From: Methanogenium sp. S4BF
Lineage (GTDB): Archaea; Halobacteriota; Methanomicrobia; Methanomicrobiales; Methanomicrobiaceae
Assembly (NCBI RefSeq): GCF_029633965.1
Contig: NZ_CP091277.1
Location: forward strand, 1,423,940 to 1,487,939
Reading direction: 5' to 3'
Length of the DNA: 64,000 nt
The notes beneath the pieces are model-generated. The model was not told the DNA's origin. It made no database searches and saw only the letters and a list, made by a program, of their open reading frames with translations. The position numbers and the translations under genes are program-made. Shown in pieces: positions 44,860-54,123 of the stretch; the stretch's first letter is position 1; each line of letters starts with the position of its first letter.

Positions 44860-45650
44860 CTCCTGCCCTCCAGCCGGCCATACCAGCCGAGATCTTTGAC
44901 CGTCGCCAGTGTCCCGACCGCATCCAGTGCCTCCGGGAGACCGGGGGCAATCTCCACATCCAGGAAGAAGATGTAGTTCCCCATGCCCCGTTTGGACGGG
45001 CGTGACTCGATACGGGTGAGGTTCAGCCCGGCCCGGTTAAATTCTCTCAGGAGATCATACAGAAGCCCCGGACGATCTGCATCGGGATCGATGATCAAAG
45101 AACACTTCCCCATTTCAGGCCGTGTTTCAGGACGCTGCGCCGATATGCGAAGAAACCGCGTGGTATTGTTCTGCGTGTTCTGGACACTGCGCTGCTGCAG
45201 GGGCAACCCGGCCATACTTGCGGCGGCCTCTGTTGTGATGGCACCGGTGCCGGGATGGGAAGCGGCCTGCAGAGCGCTTGCACTATTGCTCTCGGTGTGG
45301 ATGACCGGGACACCGAGAGTATCAATAAACCGCAGGCACTGGTCATGGGCCTGCGGGTGGGCATAGAGAGCGGTGATCTCTCCAGCCGGAACAGTGGCGG
45401 CAAAATGGTGGGCAACCGGGAGATAGGCCTCCCCGGTGATCACCACCGGAGCACGGGAGAGACAGTCCATCACCGGCCCCACCGCACCGGCGTCACTGTT
45501 CTCCACCGGCACGATGCCGTCGCACCTTTCTTCAGTTACCGCCCGGAAAACATCAGTAACGGTCGGAAGAAGAATGATTTCATCATCCGTAAGGGCACGC
45601 GCCATTTCATGGCTGAATGTCCCCTCCGGGCCCAGACAGCAGAGCGTCAT
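44856..45650 (-). CDS. pheA: Prephenate dehydratase
   Basis: 264 residues: the catalytic domain plus a C-terminal ACT domain. GPEGTFSHEMA, the VPVENSDAG motif and the NTTRFL motif of the active site are present. The ACT domain (about 180-260, with RIESRPSKRGMGNYIFFLD) should give feedback inhibition by phenylalanine. It is not fused to chorismate mutase, and no mutase gene is seen in the window. Overlaps tyrA and aroA by 4 bases each. Confidence 0.95.
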   Translation of the reverse strand: MTLCCLGPEGTFSHEMARALTDDEIILLPTVTDVFRAVTEERCDGIVPVENSDAGAVGPVMDCLSRAPVVITGEAYLPVAHHFAATVPAGEITALYAHPQAHDQCLRFIDTLGVPVIHTESNSASALQAASHPGTGAITTEAAASMAGLPLQQRSVQNTQNNTTRFLRISAQRPETRPEMGKCSLIIDPDADRPGLLYDLLREFNRAGLNLTRIESRPSKRGMGNYIFFLDVEIAPGLPEALDAVGTLATVKDLGWYGRLEGRR

Positions 45651-46486
45651 CTCTCCACCAGCCCCTGTATCAGGCGGTTTGTCGTCTCCATGGACGCGGG
45701 GATGACCGGTGCAAAGAATGCAGCATTCTCCTCAAAGAACGCTGCAAACCCCTCCGTATCACGGGTGCAGACAATCTCCTGCAGGCGTGCTGCGGCGGCA
45801 GAGAACGCCGTCACCACCTCACGCACCGCAGGATTGTCCTGCAGAATGGGCCCATAAAGTGCCGCATCCTGTCCGAGGATTCTCCCGATGATCCCGGTCT
45901 CAATCTGATAAATCGGACTCTGGTAGCGGAGCAGTGCTTCCGGTGAAGCCCCGACCTCCCGCATTGTCTCTGCGACAACAAGCGTGGAGAAATGCATCAG
46001 GCCCTGAATGACTGCCATCATCCGGTCATGCTCTGCTGCCGTTGCAACCGTCACCCGTGCCCCCTGCCGGGAGAGGATACCCATTATCTCATCGCCAGTG
46101 GCAGGCATGCACCGGGCAGGCACCGCAATCACCGTCTGGCCCTCAAGGGACGACACCCCCGGCCCGAACATCGGGTGCAGGCCAAGGACCTGCGCAGGGG
46201 TGGCAAGCATCGCCTCCATCGCGCCCTGCTTTATTGAAGTGAGATCACAGAGGAGCTGTCCCCCCGAGAGAAAGGGTGCAATATCATCAATAACTGCCAC
46301 CGTATCCCGGATTGGAACCGAGACCACCACGATCCGTGCCTGTTGTGCAAGATCGCGGGCAGACAGCGCAGTGGTGCGCCCCGAGACAATTACCCGGTAG
46401 CCTTCTTTCTCGAAGACATCCCGGAAGAACCGCCCCATCTCACCCCGGCCGCCGATGATGCCCACGGTATTGTCGTCAGGTTTCAC
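45647..46486 (-). CDS. tyrA: Prephenate dehydrogenase
   Basis: 279 residues. It makes 4-hydroxyphenylpyruvate for tyrosine. The NAD(P) loop GIIGGRGEMGRFF, DLTSIKQGAM and GLHPMFGPGV are the family landmarks. The start is placed at GTG 46486, with GAGGAG 7 bases upstream; it lies inside the end of the dehydroquinate synthase gene. A TTG at 46501 is the alternative. Confidence 0.93.
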   Translation of the reverse strand: MKPDDNTVGIIGGRGEMGRFFRDVFEKEGYRVIVSGRTTALSARDLAQQARIVVVSVPIRDTVAVIDDIAPFLSGGQLLCDLTSIKQGAMEAMLATPAQVLGLHPMFGPGVSSLEGQTVIAVPARCMPATGDEIMGILSRQGARVTVATAAEHDRMMAVIQGLMHFSTLVVAETMREVGASPEALLRYQSPIYQIETGIIGRILGQDAALYGPILQDNPAVREVVTAFSAAAARLQEIVCTRDTEGFAAFFEENAAFFAPVIPASMETTNRLIQGLVER

Positions 46487-47462
46487 GTATCGTCTCCTCA
46501 ACAGCTACCCCGAAATGACGGCCTCCCTGCTGCCGGTGGCCGAGGACAATGTCACCGGGTCTGAGGGCGGCAACCGAGATGGCGATGCCTTTGGCGCCCA
46601 CCAGACGCACGGTCTCTGCGTTCTGCAGCACAAGGGACGATTTCATCCCGGCATGCTCCACTTCGACAAGGACCATCGGCCGCCGTTCGGTCTTCACCCT
46701 GCCGACCATAGCAACCGTGGTGGACCCGTCCTCGCGGGCCACCAGCACCCGGTCCCCTGCCGTCACTTCAGAGAGGTATTTGGTCTTTCCGTCCGCCATC
46801 AGGACGTAGGCATGCACCGCACCTGCGTTCACCCGGAAGGGCCGGGGGGCGACATACGGGTTCTCCAGTGTCTCGGCCTGCACCAAAAGGAAGGCAGACG
46901 AGGTATTGCCGATGAGCATCCCTTCCCCTTCCTGCATCAGGGAGCAGGTATCCACACAGACCCGGTCACCCATAATGCCCGGAGATATGGCAGTCACCGT
47001 AAACGGCACCAGATCATAGTGGGGGGTGATGGCACGGACGCAGGCAGCGGTCCGGATGATCTCTGCCGGATCATCTGTGACGAGGCAGATGCCCGCCGTG
47101 CCGCGTTCAAGAACGGTCAGGGCCATCTGTGCCTCTTCTGCGGTGCGCACGGCGGCAATGATGCGGCCGGACTGCGAGACCAGATTCTCCAGCGGGATCA
47201 CCGACCAGTCAGTGGTGGTGACAATCACCGGCGCTTTCTCTGCCAGACGGAGAGCCTCTTCCTCGCCGGCCTTGCCGTCGATACAGACTTCATGCACATC
47301 CGTTCCCGGGACCAGATCGCCGTCCGGTGCGATGACCGTCACCCTCCCGAGTGCATGCAGCGGGGCAGCCTCTGTCGCCACCAGCGCATCTGCCCCCTGC
47401 TCGATGGCAGTCGTCGCACAGTCCTTGCCGCAGGAGCGGACATCCACCCAGAATGTCTTCAT
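46476..47462 (-). CDS. 3-Dehydroquinate synthase II (archaeal type)
   Basis: 328 residues. It performs the oxidative deamination and cyclisation of ADH to 3-dehydroquinate, the archaeal replacement for DAHP-based AroB. Starts MKTFWVDVRSCGKD; RPFRVNAGAVHAYVLMADGKTKYLSE and GRVKTERRPMVLVE are typical. Overlaps both neighbours by short segments. Confidence 0.95.
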   Translation of the reverse strand: MKTFWVDVRSCGKDCATTAIEQGADALVATEAAPLHALGRVTVIAPDGDLVPGTDVHEVCIDGKAGEEEALRLAEKAPVIVTTTDWSVIPLENLVSQSGRIIAAVRTAEEAQMALTVLERGTAGICLVTDDPAEIIRTAACVRAITPHYDLVPFTVTAISPGIMGDRVCVDTCSLMQEGEGMLIGNTSSAFLLVQAETLENPYVAPRPFRVNAGAVHAYVLMADGKTKYLSEVTAGDRVLVAREDGSTTVAMVGRVKTERRPMVLVEVEHAGMKSSLVLQNAETVRLVGAKGIAISVAALRPGDIVLGHRQQGGRHFGVAVEETIRET

Positions 47463-48244
47463 ACGCCGCTCTCCAGTGCGTCTTCAGGGGATACGCCCTG
47501 GTGAACCACATGCGTGATGGCGCGGATGAACCGGGCCGGGTCGTCACGCTGGAAGGCATTTCGTCCCATCGCGACCCCCGCCGCACCGGCGCCCACTGCC
47601 TCCCGAATCATCCTGAGAGTCTCCAGATCGCCGCCTTTCTCGCCGCCTGCAACCAGCACCGGCACCGCACAGGCACCGGTAATGGCCGCAAAACTCTCCG
47701 GGTCACCGGTGTAGCTGGTCTTGATGATATCAGCGCCAAGCTCTTCTGCCACCCGCACACAAAGGCCGATTGCCGCCGGGTCAGTGGGGTTGATGCCCTC
47801 ACCGCGGGGGTAGATCATGACAAGGAGCGGCATGCCCCAGCGGGTGCACTGCCGGGAGATGACTCCTGCCTCCTCGATCATCTTTGACTCATTGGGGGCC
47901 CCCAGATTGATGTGAATGGAGACGCAGTCTGCACCGAGAGAGATGGCCTCCTCCACCGAACAGACCGAGACCTTGTCATTCGGGTCAGGGTTCAGGGAGG
48001 TGCTCGCCGAGAGATGGACGATGAGGCCGATGTCAGGCCCCGCCTTCCGGTGGCCGTGGCGCACCATGCCCTTGTGGAGTACGATCGCATTCGCACCGCC
48101 CTCACTCACCGCCGAGATGACCTGCGGCATATCGTGCAGCCCGTAGATCTGCCCGAGCGAGAAGCCGTGGTCCATCGGTATGATCACCGACCGTCCGGTA
48201 TTCCGGTTCATGATCCGCTCCAGACGGATGGCCTTTCCAATCAT
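47459..48244 (-). CDS. 2-Amino-3,7-dideoxy-D-threo-hept-6-ulosonate (ADH) synthase or related aldolase, copy 2
   Basis: 261 residues of the class I aldolase/DeoC-LacD fold. Family landmarks: IRLERIMNRNTGRSVIIPMDHG at the start and the Schiff-base Lys in GADIIKTSYTGDPESF. It joins aspartate semialdehyde to a 6-deoxy-5-ketofructose phosphate unit, or makes that unit. Its tandem neighbour at 48241 is a close paralog; which one performs which step cannot be told here. Overlaps the next gene by 4 bases. Confidence 0.9.
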   Translation of the reverse strand: MIGKAIRLERIMNRNTGRSVIIPMDHGFSLGQIYGLHDMPQVISAVSEGGANAIVLHKGMVRHGHRKAGPDIGLIVHLSASTSLNPDPNDKVSVCSVEEAISLGADCVSIHINLGAPNESKMIEEAGVISRQCTRWGMPLLVMIYPRGEGINPTDPAAIGLCVRVAEELGADIIKTSYTGDPESFAAITGACAVPVLVAGGEKGGDLETLRMIREAVGAGAAGVAMGRNAFQRDDPARFIRAITHVVHQGVSPEDALESGV

Positions 48245-49044
48245 ATGCCCCTTCCTGCCCGGAGAATCTCTGCTGCCTCCTCTGCACTGCGGTGTTCATG
48301 GACCACCTGTGCCATCGCACGGACAAAGAGGTCCGGGTGCGGGTGCTGGAATGCATTTCTGCCGATGGAAATCCCTGCTGCGCCGCCTTCCATCGCCCCT
48401 TCGATCATCTGCAGGGTCGCAAAGTCATCCCCGCGTGCTCCGCCGGCGACCACCACCGGGACATGGCAGCCTGCAGTGACCTCACGGAATGAGTCCGGGT
48501 CACCCGTGTAGGGCGTCTTCACAATATCGGCTCCCAGTTCTGAAGCCACCCGTGCCGCATGCTTGACCTCATCGACCCCCTTCTCATTGAGCACATTCGG
48601 CCCACGCGGGTACATCATCGCCAGAAGCGGCATCCCCCATTCCATACACTCGACAGCGATTCTGCCGAGATCCTCAAGCATTCGTGCCTCAGAGTCGGCA
48701 CCGATATTGCAGTGCACCGAGACACCGTCCGCCCCCATCTTCAGGGCATTGGTAACGGTGTTTACGATGACCTTGTTATTCGGGTCCGGACCCATGTCAG
48801 TGCTTGCAGAGAGATGGAGAATCAGGCCGATATCAGGCCCGCCTTTCCGGTGCCCATGCAGGGCGAGTCCGATGTGGCCGATGACCGCATTGGCACCTCC
48901 CTGTGCCACCAGATTTACGCTTTCATCCAGATCGATAACCCCTGCAATCGGTCCGCTCGATACCCCGTGATCCATGGGGACTATTACCGTCGTGCCCGTG
49001 TCACGGTTCATAATTCTTTCCAGTCGGATTTGTTTTCCTCTCAT
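48241..49044 (-). CDS. ADH synthase or fructose-bisphosphate-aldolase-like enzyme, copy 1
   Basis: 267 residues from ATG 49044, which follows GGGAGA. Same fold and landmarks as copy 2, with the Schiff-base Lys in GADIVKTPYTGDPDSF. In Methanocaldococcus two such paralogs divide the work: one forms 6-deoxy-5-ketofructose 1-phosphate, the other condenses it with aspartate semialdehyde. The tandem pair here probably does the same. First gene of the operon; an AATAAAA element at 49078-49084 is its likely TATA box on the minus strand, giving a leader of about 10 bases. Confidence 0.9.
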   Translation of the reverse strand: MRGKQIRLERIMNRDTGTTVIVPMDHGVSSGPIAGVIDLDESVNLVAQGGANAVIGHIGLALHGHRKGGPDIGLILHLSASTDMGPDPNNKVIVNTVTNALKMGADGVSVHCNIGADSEARMLEDLGRIAVECMEWGMPLLAMMYPRGPNVLNEKGVDEVKHAARVASELGADIVKTPYTGDPDSFREVTAGCHVPVVVAGGARGDDFATLQMIEGAMEGGAAGISIGRNAFQHPHPDLFVRAMAQVVHEHRSAEEAAEILRAGRGI

Positions 49045-49365
49045 GGTAAGTATCTCCCGGCAGTTGCTGCCGAACAGAATAAAACGCACCTACCTTCAGA
49101 GAGTAAACGCAAACCGGTTAAAGATTGCGCTCACTTCGCAGTAGGGCCAAAAGAACTGATAATAACGATATGCGGAGTGCAAAAAGCCAGTGCTAAGGCC
49201 GGAAGCCATAACGGGCAATACGCATTCACCACACATTGGGGGAATATTGGACACATCTCAGATATAAAGATTTGTGAGAGGCAGAGAGGGATCAGAATCT
49301 TTATTTGCACCACCGCCATCCCCGGCAAAGAAGATAAACAATTAAAACCTATTTTTGGGGTACAG
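49045..49365. other. Divergent promoter region, aromatic operon / nad operon
   Basis: 321 bases. TTTTATT (minus, 49078-49084) fits the aromatic operon and CTTTATTTG (plus, about 49299-49307) fits nadX. An AT-rich CAGATATAAAG at about 49258-49269 might serve either strand. The long plus-strand open frame through here is antisense to the aldolase gene and is not coding. Confidence 0.5.
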
Positions 49366-50124
49366 ATGCGCAGGATTGGATTACTGGGGTGCGGTAATGT
49401 CGGCGAAATCATCGCACACAAACATGAGGGATTTGTTATTGCAGCCCTCCATGACGCAGTCTATGCCCGGGCAGTTGCCGTACAGGATCTGTGCGGGGCT
49501 CCGGCGTATGAGTCATTTGATGAATTCCTTGCACAGGATATCGATATTGTTGTGGAGGCCGCATCCGTCGCCGCGGTTCAGGCCCATGCAGAAGCAATTC
49601 TTCTCGCAGGAAAGGACCTGGTAATCCTCAGCGTCGGAGCCCTCACGGATGAACCGTTCAGGGACCACCTGAAGGCATGTGCAGCAAAGACAGGCAAAAA
49701 AATATACATCCCCAGCGGTGCTATCACCGGACTTGACAACCTGAAGGTCTGCCAGATTGCAGAGGTAAGTAAAATCCTTTTGCGGACCACAAAAAATCCC
49801 CGGTCACTGGGCATTGAGGCAGACAAACCGATGCTCCTCTTCAAGGGAACCGCACGCGACTGTATTCGCCGGTATCCGAAGAATATCAATGTCGCTGTTG
49901 CCATTGAACTTGCTTCAGGCCATGAAGCAGAGGTTGAACTCTGGGCAGACCCCAACACTGACCGCAATACCCATGAACTGTTTGTCGAGGGCGAATTCGG
50001 CGATATTACCATCACGGTGAGCAATCGCCCCAGTCCTGAGAACCCGGCAACCAGTTATCTTGCCGCCCTTTCCATACTGTCATTGTTACGCAACCTCGAC
50101 AACCCCATTCAGATAGGGACCTAG
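49366..50124 (+). CDS. nadX: L-Aspartate dehydrogenase (NAD biosynthesis type)
   Basis: 252 residues from ATG 49366; the frame stays open for 800 bases upstream but only antisense to another gene. NAD-binding loop GLLGCGNVGEII, IPSGAITGLDN and the C-terminal NPATSYLAALS are characteristic. It oxidises aspartate to iminoaspartate, the substrate of quinolinate synthase, in place of bacterial NadB. Four bases separate it from nadA. Confidence 0.95.
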   Translation: MRRIGLLGCGNVGEIIAHKHEGFVIAALHDAVYARAVAVQDLCGAPAYESFDEFLAQDIDIVVEAASVAAVQAHAEAILLAGKDLVILSVGALTDEPFRDHLKACAAKTGKKIYIPSGAITGLDNLKVCQIAEVSKILLRTTKNPRSLGIEADKPMLLFKGTARDCIRRYPKNINVAVAIELASGHEAEVELWADPNTDRNTHELFVEGEFGDITITVSNRPSPENPATSYLAALSILSLLRNLDNPIQIGT

Positions 50125-50128
50125 AACC

Positions 50129-51034
50129 ATGTACACTGACCAGTTAAAACGTATTGAACAACTCAAAAAGGAAAACAACGCGATCATACTTGCCCATAAC
50201 TACCAGCCCCCGGAGATACAGGATGCAGCGGATATCATCGGCGACAGCCTGGAACTGGCTGTGAAGGCCCGTGAAGTCACAGAGGACACCATCGTCCTCT
50301 GCGGGGTCCGGTTTATGGCAGAGACCGCAAAAGTGCTCAACCCGGAGAAGACCGTCATCCTCCCTGCAGCTGATGCAGGATGTCCCCTTGCAGACTTCCT
50401 CACTCCGGAGATGGTGCGGGAGGCGCGCCTCGCCCACCCGGGGGCAGCAGTCGTTCTCTACGTAAACAGTGACACCGCAGCAAAGGCAGAGGCGGATATT
50501 GTCTGCACCTCAGCAAACGCAGTAGATGTGGTGCGTTCACTCAAAGAGACGACCATTCTCTTCGGCCCGGATTCAAATCTGGCAGATTATGTCGCATCAC
50601 AGGTGCCTGAGAAGGAGATCATACCGCTGCCGAAAGGCGGACACTGCTATGTCCATGCACTTTTCACCTGTGATGACGTCATCGCAGCAGCAGAGCAGGG
50701 CTGTATGACGATCTGCCACCCGGAGTGCCGCCGTGAGGTCAGGAGAGGCGCCGATGTGGTGGCATCAACCGGCGGCATGGTGAAAATGGCACAAAATGCA
50801 GATTCATGGATGCTGCTCACCGAAAAAGGGATTGCATACCGGCTTGAAAAACTCTACCCGGAGAAGACATTCCTCGTCCGGGAAGACGCAGTCTGTGCCG
50901 ACATGAAAAAGATAACCCTCGATTTGCTGGAGCGCTCCCTCATCACCGGTGAGTATGCAGTACAGCTCCCCACCGATCTGATGGACCGGGCACGCGTCCC
51001 CATAGAAAGGATGATGGCACTCCGGCGGAAATAA
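50129..51034 (+). CDS. nadA: Quinolinate synthase A
   Basis: 301 residues. It condenses iminoaspartate with dihydroxyacetone phosphate using a [4Fe-4S] cluster. Motifs: AHNYQPPEIQDAADIIGDSL, CGVRFMAETAK, HPECRREVR, and three cluster Cys at about residues 84, 170 and 258 (GCPLA near 84, HPEC, and AVCADMKK). Middle gene of nadXAC. Confidence 0.95.
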   Translation: MYTDQLKRIEQLKKENNAIILAHNYQPPEIQDAADIIGDSLELAVKAREVTEDTIVLCGVRFMAETAKVLNPEKTVILPAADAGCPLADFLTPEMVREARLAHPGAAVVLYVNSDTAAKAEADIVCTSANAVDVVRSLKETTILFGPDSNLADYVASQVPEKEIIPLPKGGHCYVHALFTCDDVIAAAEQGCMTICHPECRREVRRGADVVASTGGMVKMAQNADSWMLLTEKGIAYRLEKLYPEKTFLVREDAVCADMKKITLDLLERSLITGEYAVQLPTDLMDRARVPIERMMALRRK

Positions 51035-51041
51035 CAGAATC

Positions 51042-51896
51042 ATGGCACTTCGGGAAGACCTCCTCAGATACCTGAATGAAGATATTCCGTACGGTGACGT
51101 CACATCGCGGGCAGTGATCCCGGACCGCAGGTGCATGGCCCGCATCACCGGCAAAGAAAACGCCGTTATATCCGGCCTTGCCGAAGCAGAGGCCATCTGC
51201 ACCTACTGCGGCATCACCTTCACCCGAAGGGTTTCTGAAGGTGCAGAGATTCAGCCGGGTGCCGTGATTGCCGAACTCGAAGGGACGGCATCAGCAGTCC
51301 TGATGGTGGAGCGCACCATCCTCAACCTGATGAGCAGGATGAGCGGAATTGCGACGGCAACCCGGCGGGCGGTGCTGGCAGCAGCAGCGGCAAATCCTGC
51401 GATCCGTATTGCAGGCACCCGCAAGACCGCACCCGGCCTGCGCCTCTGCGACAAGCAGGCGTTAATTACCGGCGGCGCTGACCCGCACCGCATGAGCCTC
51501 TCTGACATGATCCTCATCAAGGACAATCACCTGGCACTGGTGCCCCTCAAAGAGGCAGTCCGAAAGGCACGGGCATACAGCAGGTATGTCAACGTGGAGG
51601 TGGAGGTGGAGACGGCAGAAGATGCACTCATCGCCGCACAGTCAGGGGCAGACATCATCCTCCTTGACAATATGCTCCCGCGGGAGGTGCAGGGCGCACT
51701 TGACCTCCTCACCGAACATACCCTGCGCGAACGGGTGATTATCGAAGTTTCCGGCAACATCACGCCGGAAACCCTCGAGTCCTATGCCGTGCTCGGAATT
51801 GATACCATCAGCATGGGAAGCCTTACCCATACGGTAAAAAACATTGATCTTTCTCTTGAAGTAAAGGGTGCCGTGAACACGGTCCGAATTTTCTAA
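51042..51896 (+). CDS. nadC: Nicotinate-nucleotide pyrophosphorylase (quinolinate phosphoribosyltransferase)
   Basis: 284 residues. It converts quinolinate and PRPP to nicotinate mononucleotide. EDIPYGDVTSRAV at the N-terminus, AGTRKTAPGLRL with catalytic Arg and Lys, MILIKDNH and EVEVETAEDA are typical. Last gene of the operon, followed by 237 bases without a gene before the mtr terminator. Confidence 0.96.
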   Translation: MALREDLLRYLNEDIPYGDVTSRAVIPDRRCMARITGKENAVISGLAEAEAICTYCGITFTRRVSEGAEIQPGAVIAELEGTASAVLMVERTILNLMSRMSGIATATRRAVLAAAAANPAIRIAGTRKTAPGLRLCDKQALITGGADPHRMSLSDMILIKDNHLALVPLKEAVRKARAYSRYVNVEVEVETAEDALIAAQSGADIILLDNMLPREVQGALDLLTEHTLRERVIIEVSGNITPETLESYAVLGIDTISMGSLTHTVKNIDLSLEVKGAVNTVRIF

Positions 51897-52117
51897 AACG
51901 TTATTTTTCCTGCATTTTTCCGTTTTTCACATGTACTCAGCGTCCGGGACTCTGTCGGGCGGTGTATTCATACCGATGCTGAACAGACCCGGATCACAAA
52001 TCTCCGGTCATGATGCCGGGCGACAGAACACATACAGCGGAAGATGAAGATTCACAGACGCATTGTCAGAAGCTTTGCGCCGCTGTATCGTCCAGGACGG
52101 CACACACGACAACGAAC

Positions 52118-52135
52118 AAAAAAAAGTATTGGGTT
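52118..52135 (-). terminator. mtr operon terminator: AACCCAA plus T8
   Basis: On the minus strand AACCCAA overlaps the mtrH stop codon and is followed by TAC and eight T. Same motif as after mcrA and the S-layer gene. Confidence 0.7.
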
Positions 52136-53156
52136 AGACCAGCTTGAAGAGCGGGTGGTCCTCTGTTGCGACATCCACGCCAAGCTCTTTTGCTGCTTCA
52201 GCAAGGACAATATCGGTGAATGCGATTGCAGTGGATGCTGCTTCACAGTTCTCGATAGGTCCGTACATGATAAGGTCTGCACCAAGGGTTGCTGCCATGA
52301 TGTTACATCCGATATCAGGAGCGGACCATGCGGCCTGCCGGATACCTTCAATGCCACCAAAGTGGTGATGTGCCATCTGCTCAAGAAGAAGGTCCTTGCC
52401 CTCGTACTGGCTTGCAAGAACGCTCTTTCTCCAGCGCTTTAACCATGTCCAGGAGACGGTCATGTTGTGGTATGCACCACCGGTTGGGAGACCATGGATT
52501 GCCTTGCATGCAAGAATCTCACGGAATGAACCGCCTGACCCGAGACCGAGCGGTGTTGCTGCGGTGTCGAGGATAGGCCGGGTAATGCCGCACTCTTCTG
52601 CGATTGCAAGCATGGACTTTGCCTGACCAGCGACGCCACCCTCGGAAAGCACTGCCTCACGGCCCTTTACGGTTGGGTCGCCGGGGTTGAATGCCAGCAC
52701 AATTGCTGCGTTGACGTCACTGTTCTTGAGTGCCTCAATGTTCTCCGGAAGGATTGAACCATTGATTGAGTTGTAGATGGCACGGTCTGCCAGTCCGACC
52801 TCGGTTACGTACTCACATGCGTGAGCAAGTGCCGGAGGCATGGACGAGTCCATAAGGAATGCCGTCTTGTTGTCAATGGAGTCAAACCATGAGAAGTAGC
52901 TCTCAAAAGCCTCTCCTGATTCAGAGATGATCTGGATGAAGTGTTTTACACCAGTCTGGTCAGAAAGTTCCTGACACCTGTTCCAGAGCGCCTCTGCGCG
53001 ATCCTTGTCAATTACGCCCTTTTCATCGTCAATAACAGTCTCGTGCTTGTTATAGAAGATAGACGCACCGAGAACCCGGGGATATTCTCCGGGCTGCCCG
53101 CCAATCTTGGTACCGTTGAAATCGAATACCGCCTGTTCTTTCTCGAATTTGAACAT
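52134..53156 (-). CDS. mtrH: Tetrahydromethanopterin S-methyltransferase subunit H
   Basis: 340 residues. It transfers methyl from methyl-tetrahydromethanopterin (or sarcinapterin) to the cobamide on MtrA. TIM-barrel with GGQPGEYPRVLGASIFY, FNPGDPTVKGRE and ILDTAATPLGLGSGGS. Cytoplasmic, peripherally bound to the Mtr complex. A strong site (GAGGAGGGGG) precedes the ATG. Last gene of the mtr operon. Confidence 0.97.
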   Translation of the reverse strand: MFKFEKEQAVFDFNGTKIGGQPGEYPRVLGASIFYNKHETVIDDEKGVIDKDRAEALWNRCQELSDQTGVKHFIQIISESGEAFESYFSWFDSIDNKTAFLMDSSMPPALAHACEYVTEVGLADRAIYNSINGSILPENIEALKNSDVNAAIVLAFNPGDPTVKGREAVLSEGGVAGQAKSMLAIAEECGITRPILDTAATPLGLGSGGSFREILACKAIHGLPTGGAYHNMTVSWTWLKRWRKSVLASQYEGKDLLLEQMAHHHFGGIEGIRQAAWSAPDIGCNIMAATLGADLIMYGPIENCEAASTAIAFTDIVLAEAAKELGVDVATEDHPLFKLV

Positions 53157-53169
53157 TTTTTCCCCCTCC

Positions 53170-53910
53170 TCAGATAAATCCGCCTAACTTGGGGAGTAAT
53201 ACCAGTAACATCATGAATACAATCAGACCAGCGACAAGGCCATAGAGAATGCCGATGTCGCGGCCGACCTTACGGCCATAGCGCTGAGCAAGTTCTGCAT
53301 CTGCGAACTCCAGTTTCGTCTCGATAGCATTGAGTTTTGCCTCAATCTCAAGGAACTGTGGGTTTGCTGTTGCAGAGACGGCACCGCCGGCACCGCCTTC
53401 ATCACCGCTGACCTCGACAATCATCGGGTCTGCACCGAATGCACCGGGGTCTTTCCCTGCGCACTCGTTGATCTTTGCGGTGATCGCGCCCATGTCTTCG
53501 CTTTCCATGATGTCGATAATTTCGACCTGCTGCTGGAAGCGCTCGATTGCGGCTGCGTCAAGGTTCTCGATGAATGCGATAGCACCCTTGGAACCGACGA
53601 TCTTACCGCCCTCGACACCATTTTCGTGCAGGGCCTTCAGTGACTGGGCCGAAAGGTGACCCTTCACTTCGGTTCCGCAGAAAACGACGAAACGGATGTT
53701 CGGATTCGAGATGGTGTTTGCAATCAGCTTCTCAAGCCCGAGGTTCTCTGTCTTACAGGAACCACAGATCGCAGCGCCTGCGTCACAGATACCCTGTTCG
53801 TCAAGGTGAGACCCGAACGTACAGACTGCAACACAGCTCTCTGCATTGCCGGAGTGATAGTCACCCTGGATAACTGGCCAGCCTGATGCCGGGGATTTCT
53901 TATCTGCCAT
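53170..53910 (-). CDS. MtrA'-MtrG fusion subunit of methyl-H4MPT:CoM methyltransferase
   Basis: 246 residues. Residues 1 to about 172 are a complete MtrA corrinoid domain, differing from the neighbouring MtrA at only four positions (3, 43, 159 and 163) and keeping the cobalt-ligand His85 in VKGHLSAQ. After a short Gly/Ala linker, residues about 184-246 are Mtr[33 protein letters not shown] and one membrane helix (219-240). The usual order puts a separate mtrG here, between mtrF and mtrH. No free mtrG exists in the window, so this fusion must supply it. The start is 1 base after the mtrF stop. The linker region and MtrG part are in frame, without stop. Confidence 0.9.
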   Translation of the reverse strand: MADKKSPASGWPVIQGDYHSGNAESCVAVCTFGSHLDEQGICDAGAAICGSCKTENLGLEKLIANTISNPNIRFVVFCGTEVKGHLSAQSLKALHENGVEGGKIVGSKGAIAFIENLDAAAIERFQQQVEIIDIMESEDMGAITAKINECAGKDPGAFGADPMIVEVSGDEGGAGGAVSATANPQFLEIEAKLNAIETKLEFADAELAQRYGRKVGRDIGILYGLVAGLIVFMMLLVLLPKLGGFI

Positions 53911-53911
53911 T

Positions 53912-54118
53912 TCAGATACCTCCCATCAGCAGTACAGGGACCATCACAAGGACGACGGAAACAATCAGACCGACTGCAAAGCCCATGATACCGCTGGCAC
54001 TAATTGCAGAGTCAAGCTTGTTGGTACGTGCAAGAATCTGCCCTTTGTACGTGATTTCTGACATAATGTCATCAATCGCTGCAGTACGGATTGTTGTGGG
54101 TTGTTTTTCATCTGTCAC
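53912..54118 (-). CDS. mtrF: Tetrahydromethanopterin S-methyltransferase subunit F
   Basis: 68 residues, the typical MtrF size: a soluble helix with [23 protein letters not shown] and one C-terminal membrane helix (about 45-66). Too short for more, but its position between mtrA and mtrG is conserved across methanogens. Five bases after mtrA. Confidence 0.93.
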   Translation of the reverse strand: MTDEKQPTTIRTAAIDDIMSEITYKGQILARTNKLDSAISASGIMGFAVGLIVSVVLVMVPVLLMGGI

Positions 54119-54123
54119 TTATT

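Noticed and set aside
48559-50124. A 521-codon plus-strand frame that contains nadX
   Set aside because: The first 269 codons run antisense through the aldolase gene and the intergenic region and show no family likeness; NadX proteins begin at the ATG at 49366.
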